Both the position numbers and the translations under genes were made by a program. Below, in pieces: positions 62,223 through 64,000 of a stretch of DNA of 64,000 bases; the stretch's first letter is position 1; every line of letters begins with the position of its first letter. The stretch is from the NCBI RefSeq assembly GCF_018128025.1, contig NZ_JAGSCS010000004.1:62001-126000 (forward strand), given 5' to 3'. The notes under the pieces were generated by a model. The model saw only the letters and a list, made by a program, of their open reading frames with translations, was not told the origin of the DNA and did no database searches. The DNA comes from Proteiniclasticum sediminis. GTDB taxonomy: Bacteria > Bacillota > Clostridia > Clostridiales > Clostridiaceae.

Positions 62223-62800
62223 AGTAATTCCATATAATCCCTGTGAACACTCGCCGGTACTTTTACGATAAAATAATAGCTATTGAATAATCTTCCCGCG
62301 GATGATGTCGAATAATTGCACCCATATATTTTACCCATAGTTATCTGTAATTTATCCTGCACACTCCACAATCCTTCGCCTTGACGCCCTTTATTTCCCA
62401 GCTTTAATGGAAATAATACTTTTATGGCGACTTCTTAAAAAATCTCTCTTGAAAATCATTCTCATCTTTCCTTTCTCTATTCTTCACCCATTTCAGCAAA
62501 TCCCGATTAATCCGCCGGCAGAAAACGAATTTCTTCCTCACTCCGACAATATATTCAGATCCCAGCCCCTCTATACCGGTTTTATTCAGAAAAGCGCATG
62601 CTCATCCCCATCCCCTTCCGGTGATTTTTTGTACTGCTGAGTTCATTTTTTATTCATAAACCATAGAAAATACTCTTTTGCATGAAATTATCTGCTAAAA
62701 AAATGAAAAGAGCGTAAAAGCAACCCCTATAATTCCCCTCAGATCACCCCCTATTCGACAGATCAGTGAGCTGCTAAATCGATTAAACTTAAAACTCCAT
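62223..62800. other. AT-rich gap, no gene seen
   Basis: No coding region with a ribosome site or recognisable protein was found on either strand. Short open frames here have no support. Confidence 0.6.
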
Positions 62801-62845
62801 ACAAAAAGGCTGGCCAACCCGGAGTTTCCTCCGGGGGCCAGCCTT
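62801..62845 (-). terminator. Strong hairpin terminator
   Basis: Stem AAGGCTGGCC/GGCCAGCCTT continued after a 2-base bulge by CCCGGA/TCCGGG; TTTTTG on the minus strand. Confidence 0.75.
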
Positions 62846-63016
62846 CCAAGCATGATTAGGGTGAGTAATATCAAGTGCCAAACATGCCTAGTCTTGATGC
62901 GCTCTAAATAGCATGGTTGTGCGATTCTTATTTTTTGTCAAAATCCAAATTATACCTTATTAGTCTTCGTTTTGTTGACTAATAGTTGACCAATTGCACA
63001 AAATCAAAATACGCGC

Positions 63017-63051
63017 AGAAAATAGCGGCATCCTTAGTGGACGCCGCTATT
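63017..63051 (-). terminator. Terminator of the small CxxC gene
   Basis: 9-bp stem AATAGCGGC/GCCGCTATT with TTTTCTG on the minus strand, 7 bp past the stop codon. Confidence 0.8.
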
Positions 63052-63057
63052 ACTCAC

Positions 63058-63252
63058 TTATATGTCCTGGTTACCATCCTTCTTTATCTCCAAGTACAGT
63101 TTTCGCCAGAACATGTCTTGTGACTCCACAGACTCTCTTACTTTAGGCCGCAGAGAGGTATAGTCTGTTTGTACTTCTTCACAGCAGTAAATGTATCTGA
63201 TCCCCATCAGTTCTTCTAGGTCATTCTCCTTCGAGCAATAATAGCATCTCAT
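63058..63252 (-). CDS. Small cysteine-containing protein of unknown function
   Basis: 64 residues. A very strong ribosome site (GAGGAGGTGA, 5 bp before ATG 63252) and a following terminator make it a real gene. It begins MRCYYCSKENDLEEL with a CxxC pair, and has CC at 23-24, a possible small zinc-binding unit. The rest is charged and helical. Not recognised; the AT-rich setting next to DUF2335 suggests a mobile-element gene. Confidence 0.65.
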   Translation of the reverse strand: MRCYYCSKENDLEELMGIRYIYCCEEVQTDYTSLRPKVRESVESQDMFWRKLYLEIKKDGNQDI

Positions 63253-63308
63253 CTAGTCACCTCCTCATAACTAAATTATGCGAAGATCCAGAGAAAAGCA
63301 TTAAGCAC

Positions 63309-63340
63309 AAAAAAAAATAAACCGGATCGACTCCGGCTTA
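63309..63340 (-). terminator. Probable terminator of the DUF2335 gene
   Basis: Short 5-bp stem CCGGA/TCCGG, weakly extended, with a run of nine T on the minus strand. Confidence 0.45.
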
Positions 63341-63377
63341 TACTTTGCTATGATATAGGGGATAGCACCCCTATCAG

Positions 63378-63402
63378 CCCCGCACATAAGTGTGGGGTTT
63401 TT
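63378..63402 (+). terminator. Hairpin with a T tail beside the DUF2335 stop codon
   Basis: 8-bp stem CCCCGCAC/GTGTGGGG (one G-T pair), ATAA loop and five T on the plus strand. Its purpose on that strand is unclear, as both neighbours are on the minus strand. Confidence 0.45.
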
Positions 63403-63856
63403 AATCGTCTTCTTTTTCACTCAACTGCTTCCTGGCCGCTCGCTTTCCATAAACTGAGGTTCCAAAGAATGTAAATGCTGTAGTTACTATAACAACTATT
63501 CCTTGAATATTTTTATCGTTTAGTAACAGTACAGTACCACAAATGATCGCCGAGGTAGCTATAGCTCCAGCAATATAGGTTCCAGCAATACTTTGCTTGT
63601 TTCTGGAAAAAATAAATGCTTTTTCAATTTGCTGTCTATGCGTAGATTGATTTTCAGCCATCGATAGGATTCTATCTGCAGCTCCCGGGCAAATTTCTTC
63701 GTATTTTTCAAAAATTTCTGGTGGAGGTAAGGGCCCCGAGAATTCACTTCTTTCCTCTAAAACCGCTCGTCCGGTAAGAGTCTCTATAGCACCTTTCTTC
63801 TCTGTTACTTTATGGTTACGATCGCCTCTATTTTGCAAATTCCTTTTCCCACTCAT
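63401..63856 (-). CDS. DUF2335-family membrane protein
   Basis: 151 residues. The stretch FSGPLPPPEIFEKYEEICPGAADRILSMAENQSTHRQQIEK is the DUF2335 signature. Two membrane helices follow (about 90-110: YIAGAIATSAIICGTVLLL; 115-133: GIVVIVTTAFTFFGTSVYG) and a basic/charged tail. Function unknown; the family is common in prophages and other mobile regions. AAGGAAGC precedes the ATG at 63856. It overlaps the end of the upstream gene by 29 bp, so the two form an operon. Confidence 0.8.
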   Translation of the reverse strand: MSGKRNLQNRGDRNHKVTEKKGAIETLTGRAVLEERSEFSGPLPPPEIFEKYEEICPGAADRILSMAENQSTHRQQIEKAFIFSRNKQSIAGTYIAGAIATSAIICGTVLLLNDKNIQGIVVIVTTAFTFFGTSVYGKRAARKQLSEKEDD

Positions 63857-64000
63857 AAAAAGCTTCCTTCAAATCCTTCCCCGCCATTTCAAAATCAGCC
63901 TTCATCGCTTTCATATCTGCCTCATTAGACGATGCGGAATCATTAATTGTGCTGTTATCAGGAAATAGATCAAAAGCAGATGCCACTCCAGATGCAAAAG
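63828..64000 (-). CDS. C-terminal end of a gene running off the right edge
   Basis: 56 codons and a TAG stop at 63830-63828. The visible end (FASGVASAFDLFPD, then ADMKAMKADFEMAGKDLKEAFYEWEKEFAK) is acidic and helical. The family cannot be told. Its overlap with the DUF2335 gene suggests co-expression. Confidence 0.6.
   Translation of the reverse strand, partial: FASGVASAFDLFPDNSTINDSASSNEADMKAMKADFEMAGKDLKEAFYEWEKEFAK

Noticed and set aside
63327-63402. Possible 45-nt plus-strand RNA (TCGACT, 16 bp, TATGAT, then hairpin and T run)
   Set aside because: The start would fall inside the ATAGGGG/CCCCTAT hairpin at 63355-63374 and the transcript would be extremely short. Promoter matches are weak, so it is not called as an RNA gene.
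1-64000. CRISPR arrays, tRNA or rRNA genes, complete insertion sequences
   Set aside because: None recognised on reading: no regularly spaced direct repeats outside the adhesin gene, no tRNA-like cloverleaf in the gaps, no transposase pattern.

Overview
The window reads as chromosomal DNA of an anaerobic, Gram-positive Clostridia-type bacterium (Bacillota). The pointers are strong AGGAGG-type ribosome sites, an LPxTG-type surface protein, a DacF/PBP5-type carboxypeptidase, BirA with BioY, a long clostridial-type ParC, YesN-type regulators, and intrinsic terminators after nearly every transcript. Most of it is GC-rich by eye. Two stretches are clearly more AT-rich: about 32.1-34.7 kb and about 62.1-64.0 kb.

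Layout. (1) 1-345: start of a branched-chain-amino-acid-type substrate-binding lipoprotein, cut by the window edge. (2) 690-14494, minus strand: a 17-gene B12-dependent 1,2-propanediol utilisation microcompartment operon in the order pduA-B-C-D-E-G-H-K-J-L-eutJ-M-N-O-P-S-T. It encodes shell proteins, diol dehydratase and its reactivase, CoA-acylating aldehyde dehydrogenase, phosphotransacylase, and cobalamin adenosylation and reduction. (3) 14765-17097: its likely control module, a sensor kinase with a PocR ligand domain and a YesN/AraC response regulator. The divergent gene at 17347 is the missing alcohol dehydrogenase PduQ. (4) 18756-19094: a lone Phd/YefM antitoxin. (5) 19333-25162: parC, parE and an RlmA-type rRNA methyltransferase. 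(6) 25429-25596: a candidate small RNA with its own promoter and terminator. (7) 25794-30579: an ABC exporter-like operon with its TetR repressor. (8) 30839-32027: an oxidoreductase and a small unknown protein.

(9) 32405-34553: an AT-rich cassette of three overlapping genes (XRE regulator, AAA ATPase, TOPRIM protein) with paired 18-bp operators in front. It looks like an acquired defence system. (10) 34738-36540: ridA-tnaA (indole-forming tryptophanase with its imine deaminase). (11) 36.9-49.7 kb: housekeeping and envelope genes, namely a GNAT, a PASTA protein, a class A beta-lactamase-fold protein without its serine, UppP, PckA, an alcohol dehydrogenase, a NUDIX hydrolase, a D,D-carboxypeptidase, a GHL10 glycosidase, a HAD phosphatase and a TPR protein. 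(12) 49760-53153: an amino-acid ABC transporter with two paralogous binding proteins. (13) 53593-55157: birA-bioY with a clear BirA operator. (14) 55827-62063: a giant LPSTG surface protein with 14 tandem pilin-type isopeptide domains. (15) 63.0-64.0 kb: small genes including DUF2335, probably the edge of a mobile region.

How it works together: propanediol is probably sensed by the PocR kinase. It is dehydrated in the compartment to propionaldehyde, then split between propionyl-CoA/propionyl-phosphate (PduP, PduL) and propanol (PduQ, recycling NADH). PduO, PduS and PduGH keep the B12 enzyme active. No propionate kinase, PduU, PduV or PduX gene is in the window. Names rest on recognising motifs and family patterns by reading; no database search was run.
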